From Mrakia gelida (Eukaryota; Basidiomycota; Tremellomycetes; Cystofilobasidiales; Mrakiaceae), in the NCBI GenBank assembly GCA_024345305.1, contig BRON01000002.1, positions 2,108,001 to 2,172,000 on the forward strand: 64,000 nt of DNA, in the 5' to 3' direction. How positions within the stretch are numbered: the first letter of the stretch is position 1; each line of letters opens with the position of its first letter. Below the pieces are notes generated by a model. That model had not been told where the DNA came from, searched no databases, and saw only the letters and a program-made list of their open reading frames with translations. A program made the translations under genes and the position numbers. Positions 11,875 to 23,390 of the stretch are shown here, one piece after another.

Positions 11875-14800
11875 TCAGGCAGCGAGCACGACCGTCGACC
11901 CCGACGCGACTTCAACCTCCCCCACCACCACTGCCGCTTCCTCCATCACCACGTCCCCCTCCCCCTCCTCAGGAGCAGCGACCTCCTCCTCCCCAGCAGC
12001 CTCCATCACAGCTTCCACCGCCTCCTCAACAGCAGCAGCAGCTTCCGCCTCCTCCTCCTCCTCGACGACGGCAGCAGCGTGAAGGTTCCCTCCCAGATCT
12101 GCGCTCCTCAACCCGCTACTCGAACCCGAAGAGGAAGTGATGGCGATTCCGAACCTCTGTTCGAAGGAGATGAGGTCTCTTACAAGCTCCTCTACCTCCT
12201 CTGCTCGAGACTTCTTCTTCGGCGTCGTCGTCGTCGTCGTCGGTTCGTCCACTACTGCTGCTCCCTCTCCCTCTTCCTCTCCTCCAGGCTTCTCCTCACC
12301 CTCCACAACCTCAGCAACAGGTTCCCCAACAGGCCACCTCCCCACAAAATCCAACACCCCTCTCACCCTCTTCCTCATCTCCCCAACCGTCATCCTCTTC
12401 GCGGGCCACTTGACCTTCGTAGGCTGCTCCTCCCTCGGTCCAGTCGAGAACGGTTTCCTCCTCACCTGAGGGTTCGTCGACGTCTCCGCGTTGGGTGGTA
12501 GTGGGAGAGGGACGAGAGGGTTGATTCCGATGATGAGGGGCTGAGGCGTGGGGGTTGGGAGGAGGTGGGCGAGGTGGGAGAGATGGTCAGGGATTCCCCA
12601 GGTGGGTGTGATGGTTCCTCCTCCTCCTGGAGCGTCGAGATCGCGGTCTCGATCTCGAGCGGCTGCTCGACCTTCTCCTCGATGTCCGTGAGAGTGAGTA
12701 CCTCCTCCACCGTGGGAGGTAGAGGTGGATTTGCCCTTCCCGTTGCCATTTCCGTTCCCGTTCGTCGTCGACGCGGGCTGCTCGTGAGCTCCTCCGTTCG
12801 TGTTCGAGTTCCCGTTGGTGCTTCCTGAGGCGGAGGCAGGTCCAGCGTTTCGTCTCGTTCCGTGGTCGTGGGCTGCAGAGCTGAGAGAAGCGTGGGAGAC
12901 CTTCTCCTTGGAGGCTTTGGAGGGAGAGACGTCGTGTTTCGCGTTAGACGACGACGAGGCTGCTGGAGCGTGATGGGAGGAGGAAGCGGAGGGAGGGAAG
13001 GCTGCTGTCGAGGGAGAGGTCTTGGGTCGGTAGGTGTACTGGTTGGGATGCTTGGCTTTTCCGCCGTGGTGAGGATGGGAGGGGTGATGCTCGTCGAAAA
13101 CGACGCCTTTGGAGTTGGAGGGCGAGGGAAGGGGATGGGAGTGAGAGGGAGACGTCGCTGAAACGAGAGAGCGACGAAGAGGTCAGCACACGAGCCTAGC
13201 AGGTGCGAGACTATACGAGAGAGCACTCACGTATTGATGGATCGATAGCCAAGGTCACCTCCTTCTTCGCCTTCTTGCTCTTCTTCGGCGGCGCCTTCTC
13301 TCCTCCTCCATCTCCTCCAGCCACCGAGCTATCCATGCTCATCCTCCTTCCTCGTTTGCTCCCCGCTACCGACTTCCTCTCCATATGCTCGTCTTTATCC
13401 CTCGACGACCCGTTCGACGAGACCGATCTCCGTGACGACCTGCAAGGCAAACGACGAACAAACGACGGTCAGCTCTCGAGCGTCGAGCTCAACACCTCCC
13501 GCTCCCTCCCAGCCTTCCTCCTGCACTCCAAGTTCAATCAGCGAAACGAGACCAGTACTCACCCAGCTTTCTCATCCTCGGGTATCCCTCCAGCAGCTAG
13601 TAAGCTCTCCCTGATAGCCTCCTCCAGACCAGCATCCCTCGAGTTCATCGTCGACCTCTTCTTTGGACTCTTGAGCTTCGTCGGTGGAGGACTCTGCGAG
13701 GAGGAAGGTGGGATGGGAGAGAGTTGACGATGGTTGGGTCCATGATGAGTTGAGGACGACGAGACCTGTCTCTTGTGCGATTTCGGTGGTGGAGGATGCG
13801 AGGAGGACGAGGGCGTGGGAGGAGGATGGGAGGAGGAGGAAGCTGTTGTTGTCGTCGAAGGTCCAGCTGCTGATCCTCCCTTCGCTGCTGATCCAGGAGC
13901 GGTCTTCCTCGGAGGGAAAGCGAGAGGTCGATGGGAGTTGTTGGTGGGATGTGCTGAGGAAGACGACGAGGAAGCGGCTGCTGTTGTTGATGCTGGAGGA
14001 TGAGCGTTCGAGCTCGAAGCTGGTTTGCTTCGATGCGACCTCGATCGTCGAGCAGCCTGACCTCCTCGATCCGATTCCGAGTCCGACTCTCGTCCTGAGG
14101 TGATGGGAGGCATGTTGGGAAGATCGTGGGTCCATCGTTTCGACTGGTTGGGTGGGAGGTTGTCGTCTGGGTTCAGGCGATGGAGGTCGTTGGCTGACGG
14201 AGGGAGGAAGATGCTGCATAGGCCGAGGAGGAAGAGCGAGGAGAGGTGAAGGAAGAGAGGAGAAGAGAGTCAGCACGAGCTCGAAAACGAAGAGATGGGA
14301 GGTGAAGAAGAAGTGTAGCGGAGGTGTTGGATCGCCAAGAGGGAGCTAGTGAGGGTGGTGAAGGCAGGAAGAAGAGGGAAGAGGTGGGGAATGGAGGGAA
14401 CTCACCCGCCGCGACCTCTCGAGGTTGACCTCATCCATTTCTTGAGAGCGACGTGCAGGTCTGATCTACACTTCTCGCAGAAGTACTCTGTAGATACCAA
14501 AGCGATAGAAAACACGTGAGTTGAAGCTCTAAAAGGAAGAAGGACGGAACGGATGAGCTCGAAACGTTCGAGGCGAGGGTGGGCTTACCGTCAGGTGTCT
14601 CCTCCTCGGTGGGGATGCCTACGCAAGCTCCGTGCTGCCAGACGTTGCAGGTGTCGCACTGGATCATCATGTCGTCGGATTCTGAGGATGGAAGGGGAGC
14701 ATTCGGGAGGAAGGGAGGGAAGGAAGTCAGATCGAGAAGACGATGGGAGCTGTCCAAAGCTAAAGGAGAGAAGACCGAGACAAGGCGAGCGAAGGGAGGA

Positions 14801-15447
14801 GGGACGAACCTGTGATGCCGCATACGCATCGAGTCACATCTGCTTCTTCCTCGTCGCTCCCCTCGTCCTCCTCTTCGTCGTCGTCTTGAGGCTTGTCTCC
14901 ATCCACCGAGTGCTCTGCTGTTTCCATGTCGACGTCGTCCTGAGGTTCTGAAGTGACGACGACCGAAGGAGGTGGAGGACGCCCTTGTCGACCTTCCTCC
15001 TGCTCTCCTCCAGCTGCTTCTAGACTCTTGGATCCATCTAGCTCCTCGTCCTTGACCTCAGCGTCCGGTATAGAATCGAGCTCTGTCGTCTTGGATTTTG
15101 GAGTTGACTCTGCTTCTGTGTCTATCTCCATCTTCTCGGCTGTGGCTTCTCCTGAGCTCTTCTTCCTGCTCCCAGCTCGCCCTCCTCGATCCTTCTTACC
15201 TAAGCCAGAGAGGGACTGAGTGTACATGGCGTGAGCGATGGCGTTGGCAGATTTGGGAGAGGTTCCTCCGTCTGGATGGGACGAGGAAGACGAGGAGGTT
15301 GAAGGAATTCCTGAGGGAGGGAGAGAAGGGCGAGAACGGGTGGAGCGAGGAGGAGGAGGTGGTGAAGCTGAGAGAGAGAGCAGAGCAAGAAGAGGTCAGC
15401 TCAGAGCTCTTCGGGAGAGGCGAGGGGGCGAGCGTGTGCTTACCCAT
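11875..15447 (-). CDS. cti6: PHD-finger chromatin protein, Cti6-like (Rpd3L/Sin3 histone deacetylase complex)
   Basis: The ATG at 15447 has only four coding bases before a GTAAGC donor and resumes as ASPPPPPRSTR in exon 2. An acidic, Ser-rich N-terminal part leads to a PHD finger split over several exons: TRCVCGI, then SDDMMIQCDTCNVWQHGACVG, then FCEKCRSDLHVALKKWMR-like residues. All Cys/His ligands of a C4HC3 finger are visible. A long Ser/Pro/His/Asn-rich linker with basic patches (KKSKKAKKE) follows. The C-terminal region contains KVKWPAKRMTVGEMRKRVRGVLDFVGRW, a block I recall from Cti6-type proteins, and then poly-Glu and poly-Ala tracts. Cti6 proteins read H3K4 methylation and recruit the Rpd3 deacetylase. 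That role is inferred from domain order. The gene is divergent from RPA135, with 207 bases between start codons. Confidence 0.82.
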
Positions 15448-15654
15448 GATGGCTTGGATGGTGAAGGGGAGATATCGACGAAGAAAGAGGGGATGGTGTT
15501 TGGGGGAGCGAGGGAGAGGAAGGGAGGAGCTGGAGGAGGGGGAGCTCGCGCGCTCCCGCAGGGCTGAAGGAAAGTCAGCTTTGGCGACCTCAGTTTTTGA
15601 CCTCCAACTCCCTTCTCCTCCCTCCTTTCCCCTCCTCCCTTTTTCTTCGCAGAG

Positions 15655-18600
15655 ATGTCTGAAGCAGGCTCTCCTCCACCCGCCCAAGCGGCCGCTGGAC
15701 CATCCTTTCGAGAACCCATCAAAACACCTCTCACTCCTCAGACGGTCTCGTTCTCTTCTCAATCGTTTCACACCCTCACTCGAGAAGCCGCCTTCCTCCA
15801 TCCTCCCACCAACAAATCAGACATCCCAGCACTCGACGAACTCGTAGCACCTCACATTGAGTCCTTCAACGCTCTCCTCGAGGACTCAGGAACGGGGAAG
15901 GGTCTGTTGGCGTTGGCGGTGGACGATATCGGAGCGAAGGTCGTGTTTGATGGCAAGAAGCCAGGGCAAGGCAACAGGTTGAGCAGTGAGTCCTCCGTCG
16001 ATCTTCTGGTAGATCTTTGGAGCACGAGCTCATCGAGAACGTGTTGCTCGCCTTCTAGTTCGTATATCGGACGTCACGATTGGACGACCTCTGGTTCCCG
16101 ACAAGGACAAGACGGCGAAGGAGCGACGAGTCTTCCCTTCCGAGGTGAGCTTCGAATTTCCTTCCCTCCCCCCCTCCCCCCTTCTCCTCGCCTCCCCTCA
16201 GTCAGCAGAGAGCTCATTTTCGTTGCTCCTTCTTCGTTCTCGTCTTCGCTACTTTCTTCTCTGCAGGCTCGAGAACGTCTGACGACCTACAAGTCCAAGA
16301 TGACCGCTCGAATTCGATGGTCCGTCAACGAAGGTCCAGAGCACGAGGAGGTTCGCGAGTTGGGTTTCCTTCCCGTCATGGTTCGAGTGAGTCTTCGCTT
16401 TTCCTCTCTTTCTCTAGCTCTTCGAGATCACTCCTATCTACTCTCGAGTATGCCCCTCGGCCTTCCGAGCTGACTTCTCTCCTTCCCTCGTTGTCGCGTC
16501 CCAGTCCTCCCGCTGCAACCTCAAAGGAGCCTCCGCCTCAGCCCTCATCGCCGCTCACGAAGAGTCCACTTCCTTCGGAGGCTACTTCATCGTCAACGGA
16601 AACGAAAAGATCATTCGATACCTCATCCTCCCTCGTCGTCACCACGTTATCTCCCTCCTCCGTCCCTCCTTCGCCAAACGAGGACCTGGTTACACCTCCT
16701 TCGGAACCCAGATTCGATGCGTCCGCAAAGATCAAACCTCCGTCACCAACACCCTTCACTACCTCTCTACCGGTGGAGCTACCCTTCGATTCTCCTGGAG
16801 GAAGAACGAGTTCATGATTCCGCTCATGCTCATCCTCAAGGCGTTGACGAGCGCGAGCGATCTCGAGATCTTCGAAGGGTTGGTGCAGGGAGATACCGAG
16901 AATACGTTCTTGACGGATCGAGTGGAGTTGCTGTTGAGGGGGTTCAAGAACTACGGGTTGAGGACGGGGAAGCAGTGCTTGGAGTACTTGGGGTCGAAGT
17001 TCAGGGTCGTGTTGGGAGTGCCGGAGGATTGGTCGGACGAGGTCGTCGGAGGGTGGTTGCTCGAGAGGGTGGTGTTGGTTCATCTGCCGGATCCTAGGGA
17101 TAAATTCAGGATGTTGCTGTGAGTTCAGAATCCTCCCCTTCCTCTTGCTCGTTGGTGCTCTGGAGGTCGAGAGCTGACCTCGCTCGCGTTCGTTCGATTC
17201 TTCGCTCGTCCGGTTCCAGGTTCATGCTTCGAAAGCTCTACTCGCTCGTCTCCTCGGAATCCTGCCCCGACAACCCCGATTCTCCTCAGCATCAAGAGGT
17301 CCTCCTCCCCGGATTCCTCTACAACATGATCATCAAGGAGAAGCTCGACGAGGCCGTAGGAGCTGTCCGAGCTCAGATCGCTCAGGACGTGAGACGAGAC
17401 GTCGCTGGAGTTGACTTCTTCGATAGTGAGCTCTCCTTCTCCTCCTCTTCCCTCCTTCTTCTCGAAGCTGACTCGAGCTCGCTTTCGATCAGACCGCTAC
17501 ATCAACAAGACGATGCAAAAGATCAACTTCGACGTCGGACAGAAGATGTCGTACTTCCTCGCGACCGGAAACCTCGTCTCGCCCTCGGGACTCGATCTTC
17601 AGCAGACGACCGGATACACCATCGTCGCCGAGAAACTCAACTTCTACCGATACCTCAGTCATTTCCGATGCATCCATCGAGGAGCCTTCTTCGCCGAGCT
17701 CAAGACGACCACCGTTCGAAAGCTGCTCCCCGAGTCTTGGGGTTCGTCGCGCTCTTCCCTTTCCTCCCTCGCTCTTCCTGGATCGCTCTTCGAAAGGACC
17801 CATTCGCTGACCTTCCTCTCCTCACTCTTGTTTGTCTCGCAGGATTCCTCTGCCCCGTCCACACCCCCGACGGAACCCCTTGCGGTCTCCTCAACCATCT
17901 CTCCCACACCTGCAAGATCGTCACCCAAGCCCTCCCCGTCTCCCACCTTCCCAACCTCCTCGCCTCCCTCGGAATGTCCCAAACCTTCGCCACCACCTCC
18001 ATCGACGGTCGTCGCTCCCTCGTCGTCCAGCTCGACGGAAAGATCATCGGATGGGCAACTCCTCAACTCTGCATCCGTCTCGCCCACGCTCTCCGACTCT
18101 GGAAGACCTCGGGACAGAACAACGTCCCCCTCGACCTCGAGATCGGTTACGTCCCTCCTTCCAAGGGTGGTCAATACCCCGGACTCTATCTCTTCGCGTC
18201 GAGATCGAGGATGATGAGGCCCGTGAGGTACCTCGAGAACGGGAAGGTCGATCACGTCGGAACGTTCGAGCAGGTCTACATGGAGATCGCTTGCACGGAC
18301 GCCGAGCTGGAGGAGCTGCCGGAGGATGAGAAGAAGGGTGGGAAGGCTGTGGTGGCTGGGAGGGGAGGAGCCGTGCCGGGAGTGGCTGGCTACAGGCAGA
18401 GTCACGTCGAGTTGGATCCCACGAGCGTGTTGAGTGTCATCGCCAACTTGACGCCGTTCTCGGACTTCAACCAGTCGCCGAGGAACATGTACCAGGTGAG
18501 TTCACACCTTCTTGACTCGTTTTTGGACGAGAGTAGGGAGGGAAGAGAGAAGTGAGCGCGAGAGCTGACCTTCGTTTCTTCGTCTCCGCGTCCCGCTCGT

Positions 18601-20693
18601 TGCCCTTTCTTTTGCTCCCTCTCTCTCAGTGTCAGATGGGAAAGCAATCGATGGGAACCCCCTCGACAGCTTTGAGTCGTCGTACGGACAACAAGATGGT
18701 AGGTCTTTCATCTCCTCGTTCGTTTCTTTCGCGACGAAACCTCGAGCTCGAAGCTGACCTCTCGACTCCTTCCGTCTCTCCCTCCCTTTCTCCTCCAGTA
18801 CCGACTCCAAACCGGTCAAACCCCGATCGTCCGACCCGAGCTTCACAACAAGTACGGAATGGATCTCTTCCCCAACGGATTCAACGCCGTCGTCGCCGTC
18901 ATCTCCTACACCGGGTACGACATGGAGGACGCCATGATCTTGAACAAGTCGGCTCACGAACGAGGGTTCGGATACGGAACCGTCTACAAGTCGTCGATCA
19001 TCGATCTCCAGGAGACGCGAGGAGCTGCCAAGTCGGGACCTCCTAGGAGTCACTTCGGAATGGGGAGGGACGTCAAGCCTGACGCGACTCAGAGGGAGAC
19101 GGTCGATTCGGACGGGTACCCTTTGATTGGAGCGAGGTTGGAACCTGGAATGCCTTACGCCGCTCACATCGACGATACGACCGGGAAGACCATCTTCCAC
19201 AAGTACAAGGGAGACGAGGTTGCTTACGTTGATGAGGTTCGAATCCTTGGTGAGTCCATCTCGTCGTCTTTGCGTTCGACTCGACGCGTTCGTTCGTTCC
19301 TCCTTCTCTCGCTGACTCCCTTACCTCTCTCTTTCGCTCGTTCGCAGGAAACGACTCCGGAGACGCCGAGTGCCAGAAGATCCACATCAAGATCCGAATC
19401 CCTCGTTCGCCAACCATCGGAGACAAGTTCTCTTCTCGTCACGGACAGAAGGGAGTTTGCTCTCAGAAGTGGCCCGCCGTCGACATGCCCTTCTCCGAGA
19501 GTGGAATGCAGCCGGACGTCATCATCAACCCTCACGCTTTCCCTTCGAGGATGACCATCGGAATGTTCGTCGAGAGCATGGCTGGAAAGGCGGGAGCGAT
19601 GCATGGATTGGCGCAGGATGGAACACCGTTCAAGTGAGTTTTCGAGACGCGTCTCTTCCTTCCTTGTTTTGCTTCGAGCTTTCCATTGACTCGACTCCTC
19701 GCTCTATTTCTTCGCCTTCCAGGTACTCGGACGACGATACCCCTATCGACTTCTTCGGACAGCAGGTTCGTCTCTTTCTCTTGCCGTTCTCGTCGCGACT
19801 CGAGGTCGTCGGAAAGCTGACCCTCTCCTTCGTTCGTCCGCCCTCAGCTCCTCGCCTCCGGCTACAACTACCACGGAAACGAGCCCATGTACTCCGGAAT
19901 CACCGGACAGGAGTTCTCGGCCGACATCTACCTCGGAGTCGTCTACTACCAACGTCTTCGACACATGGTCAACGACAAGTTCCAAGTTCGAACCACCGGT
20001 CCCGTCGATCCTCTCACCAGGCAGCCTATCAAGGTGCGTTCGAGTTCTCTTTCCCATCCCTCTCTCTCTCAAGCCCAACCCAAAATCCTAACTGACCTTC
20101 TCTTCCCTTCGTTCGTTATCCAGGGTCGTAAACGAGCCGGAGGAATTCGATTCGGAGAGATGGAACGAGACGCTCTTCTCGCTCACGGAACGTCCTTCCT
20201 CCTCCAGGATCGACTCATGAACTGCTCCGACTACTCGACCGCCTGGGTCTGCAGGACCTGTGGATCGATGATCTCCCTGGGGTACGACACCTCGAGCTCG
20301 ATGGGAAGGACCGGAGGAGGAGAGTACTGTAGGGTCTGTAGGTCCGAAGGGGAGGACGCGAAGAACGAGGCGGATGTGAAGATGGCTGTGCCGAGGTCGA
20401 GTGTGGTGAAGAGTGGGGTTGGGATGGGGAACGATATGGACGTTATTGCGGTGCCTTGTGAGTTTTGGGATCTGGTTTCGGATTGGGTTCGACGCGTCGA
20501 GATGGTCGAGCTGACCTTGCTTTCTTCACCTTCCTTCAGACGTCTTCCGGTACCTCGCCGCCGAGATGGCCTGCATGGGTATCAAGGTACGTCTCTGTCT
20601 CATCTTCGTCGCATCCCACCTGCCTTTTGGCTCTTCGCTGACCTCTCCCCTCCTTCGTCTTCCCTCTCTCAGATCTCGGTCGCTGTCCACTAA
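15655..20693 (+). CDS. RPA135: DNA-directed RNA polymerase I second-largest subunit (RPA135)
   Basis: This catalytic-core subunit of Pol I makes the large rRNA precursor in the nucleolus. Fifteen exons (15655-15985, 16059-16144, 16267-16386, 16505-17118, 17220-17425, 17493-17741, 17843-18495, 18630-18698, 18799-19249, 19348-19633, 19723-19765, 19848-20033, 20124-20457, 20540-20586, 20673-20693) sum to 3696 nt, 1231 aa, close to the family norm. Visible landmarks are [33 protein letters not shown], the MGKQSMGTP block, [14 protein letters not shown], the [13 protein letters not shown] switch region, [17 protein letters not shown], and a C-terminal CX2C...CX2C zinc site (VCRTCG...CRVC). The short Pol I-type zinc ribbon and the [15 protein letters not shown] end distinguish it from Pol II Rpb2. 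The bidirectional promoter is shared with the Cti6-like gene. Confidence 0.97.
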
Positions 20694-21293
20694 ACGGCTT
20701 CATCTCCCTTCTGGATCGCTCTCTCTATCTTCTCATCTTCGCTTTATATCTCTATTTTCTCGTCTCTGACCATGTAGTAGACCCCCCTCCTTATCATACT
20801 CGCTCGTCGTCTCGTTCGTTCGTTCTTCTTCGGTTTCTTGCTTTTCCTTGCTCTCTCTCACGTCTGCTCCACGCTTTTGTTTTTCTTCTTTCTTCATCTC
20901 TCTATCACTCAATTGCATGGCCTTTAGGATCTCTCTCTTGGTTTGGAAACGAGAGGAAACCTGAGAGGCGAAAGCGATGAGGGAGCGAAGGGACGGGACG
21001 CGTCGAGAAGTCGACGCGTTTCATGTCCTCCCTCCCGTCCTCCTCGTTTCAGCTCGATACATATGTGCCCAGCGACTTCGAGCAGTCTCCCATCAAGATC
21101 CTCCACCCCACGTACGACAGCGCTCTCTCCACGAAGAACTACGACGGCCGGCGCTCGACCTTCTGGATTGCTCGGCACCCTTCCCCTCTCCTCCTCGTGC
21201 TCTTCCCTCCCTCATCTCTCTCCCCCAACCGCATCTCACTCATACCAAACCAACTCATAACTCTACACTCCCAAACAAGCAATCATCTCAAAC
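20694..21293. promoter_or_regulatory. RPA135 3' flank and upstream region of the metallothionein-like gene
   Basis: T-rich 3' flank follows the RPA135 stop (T/C tract near 20875-20900). Two ACGCGT-core palindromes lie at about 20998-21005 and 21013-21020. An AG preceded by a pyrimidine tract near 21048 opens a stretch free of stops to about 21310. It could be a leader exon or chance, and I do not call it coding. Confidence 0.4.
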
Positions 21294-21731
21294 ATGTCCC
21301 CAGCCGTGCGTAGATCTCCTTGCTTTGCAGCCTCAGCTCTCCTGCGACCAAACGAAACGAAACGACTGACGAACGTCTCTCGACCTTCCTTCTCATCTCT
21401 CCCCACACCAGAACTTCGCCGACGAACCTACCCAGAGCACCTGCGGTAACTCCTCGTGAGTCTTTTTCTCGATCTGGGTCAGATGAGGAGCAGGGAGGGC
21501 TGAGGTGCAGGAGGGAGGGAAAGAAACAATGAGGGAGGGACGCAGAATGAGCTCGACCCCCCTCCCTCCGTCCATCTCCCCTCCGTTCCTCCTCGTCCAT
21601 GTTCCCTCCGTCCTCTCTCCACCTTCAGAGACGCTTCTGACTCTTACCTCGCTCCCTGCGTTGTCAACAGCTGCACCTGCGCCGCGGGAGAGTGCACCTG
21701 CGAGGCTGGACAGTGTGGATGCGGGAAGTAA
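21294..21731 (+). CDS. Metallothionein-like 52-aa Cys-rich peptide
   Basis: Three exons (21294-21305, 21412-21455, 21629-21731) with canonical junctions (GTGCGT/CAG and GTGAGT/CAG) join to 159 nt and 52 aa. The C-terminal half holds CTCAAGECTCEAGQCGCGK, that is three C-X-C pairs. There are eight cysteines in all (15, 29, 34, 36, 41, 43, 48, 50), no His and a single aromatic pair (Phe6, Tyr25). This is the pattern of small fungal copper metallothioneins, which buffer Cu(I) or Cd in the cytosol. The N-terminal 28 residues are Ser/Asp-rich and less Cys-dense. Start choice: it is the only ATG in frame in exon 1. Metal binding is inferred. No copper-response element was identified upstream. Confidence 0.75.
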
Positions 21732-22135
21732 GAGGAGAGCCGAAGTCGAGCGCTCGTCTTGGAGAGGATGGGTTGACGGTCGTTTGATGGAGCATATTGA
21801 GTGGATGATGATCTTCAACGACGACAACGCTTTTCTTTGCCGAGAGAAGAAAGGATCTGAGTATCGAAGGGAGAGTGAGAAAGTGGACGGAAGGTGCTCG
21901 TTCGACGTTGAGCTCGACGGACGGACCTCTTCTGGCTGAGTCGGACGAGGGAAAGGAGTGGTTCGTGAGAGTTCATGCGATCGTGAGTAGGCGTCACAAG
22001 GTTCCGTTCTAGGTGGGTTTAGAGAGAGGGAGAGATCCTGAGGGTAGATAAGGGAGGGAGGGAGGGAGGAACGAGGATGAGAGAGAGAAGGTGATGAGCT
22101 CGAGCTCAACGTCGAGATCGTCTTCCCCCTCCGTT
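21732..22135. other. 3' flanks of two convergent small Cys-rich genes
   Basis: The interval lies between two facing stop codons and should contain both 3' UTRs. It has purine-rich runs (GGGAGGGAGGGAGGG near 22052). No further gene was seen. Confidence 0.4.
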
Positions 22136-22646
22136 CTAGTTCGTGCATCGGTCGCAGCGATAGCATTGGTCCGCCTGAAATATGAAGAGCATGTATGTTA
22201 GCTCGAGCTCGAGTCTCATCGCGTCCTGATTCCTCGAGGGACGAGGAAGAGGCGAGGGAAGGCAGAGGACGAGTTGAAGGGAGGGACGGAGGTGATGTTG
22301 AGCTCACTCACGCAACATCCGAAACATGCTATATACCCGCACCAGCTCCAGCACGAGTACCCATCCGAGAGCTTCACGTCCATCCCGGGAGGATCCCCTC
22401 TTGACCGAGGCTGAGCTTGAGGAGGAGAGAGCGGCGGAGAGGAAGGAAAGCCGGAGGAGGTGGCTGAGTAGAGAAAGGTGAGAAAGGTCGAGCCGTTAGC
22501 GATCTACGTGCTTTATAGAGCTCAGGAAGAGACCATGAACACGCTTAGATGTAGAGCGTGTATCTATAGACGTCTTGAGATCTGGACTCACTCATAGACT
22601 CTCGAGGAAGGGGTTGTGCGAGCTTGAGCTCGAAGTCGGAGCTCAT
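22136..22646 (-). CDS. 81-aa Cys-rich small protein, unrecognised family
   Basis: Three exons read on the minus strand (22646-22592, 22463-22312, 22174-22136) join to 246 nt with stop TAG at 22136. Both introns have GTGAGT donors, CAG acceptors and a CTAAC-type branch site. The protein opens MSSDFELKLAQPLPRESM and continues Pro/Ser-rich (SPPLSPPQAQPRSRGDPPG). It ends in a compact module, YSCWSWCGYIACFGCC then ADQCYRCDRCTN, with eight cysteines in about 25 residues. The N-terminal Pro-rich stretch followed by a Cys/aromatic C-terminus recalls CYSTM-type stress or metal proteins, but the spacing does not match a motif I can name. A shorter form could start at the Met at 22383. Membrane attachment or metal binding is a guess. 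It is convergent with the metallothionein-like gene. Confidence 0.6.
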
Positions 22647-23390
22647 GCGAAGAGCCCACGATTAAGAGAGATAGTCCTGCTTCTCCTGTTTCTACACCGT
22701 AGGAGGTTTGTTGGAAGGAGAGCCCGGATGGAGAGGAAAGCTGAAGAAGACGCTGGGAGCTGGGTGGTGGACGTTGGAAGGCACAGGACGAGGGCCTCAC
22801 GGTTCTCGCTGATCGCCTCTCGTCGCGCTTCCCTGAAGGCGGCCGTCTCAAGCTTTTGCTCCGTATCAAGACTAGATTACGGATGTCATTGTAATACTTT
22901 TTAGAGAGCTGAAGACTTCGGTAACCCTCTGAGTTGACAGGTTTCGAGCCATACCGTCGAAGTGAGTCACCGTCCTCTCGACGCGTCTCGACTCTCGACC
23001 CTTCCTCCTCCGTCTGCTTCATCTTCCCCCGTCGGACCAAGACTCCTGTCTTCTATAGATCCTATGTGAAAAAAGTCAGACGTAGAAGGAAGGTTTTTTT
23101 TTTGGACTCTCGTTCAATCTCGTCCATATTCTGCTCGTTCGACGCCGTTCACCCTCCCAGGCCTCTCCGCTCCGCTTCTTTCCCTCCTTCCTCGTCCGAA
23201 TAAGCTGAGCCACGGTCATCAATCGGGCCGAGCCAGCTCAAGAAGACCCAAAATGAATGACAAAGACGAAAAGGATATAAGGGAGGGTGGAATGCTCCTA
23301 CTTCTAAGCAAAAAGAAGAGGAGCGAGGCGAGAGAGCGAGAGAGAGACGAAAACCCGAACGAGACCCGGAGATGCGAACGCGCGATCCTC
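22647..23390. promoter_or_regulatory. Upstream region of the 81-aa Cys-rich gene; 3' flank of the cupredoxin gene
   Basis: About 740 bases without a convincing gene. There is a T10 run at about 23094-23103 and a GACGCGTC palindrome near 22980. The left part should be the promoter of the leftward Cys-rich gene. Confidence 0.4.

Noticed and set aside
20943..21310. Possible leader exon upstream of the metallothionein-like gene (LDTYVPSDFEQSPIKIL frame)
   Set aside because: There is one acceptor-like site but no paired donor or homology. It is left as upstream DNA.
21393..22307. 304-codon minus-strand frame over the two Cys-rich genes
   Set aside because: It is low-complexity Ser/Pro/Leu sequence caused by base bias, and it conflicts with two well-spliced small genes.
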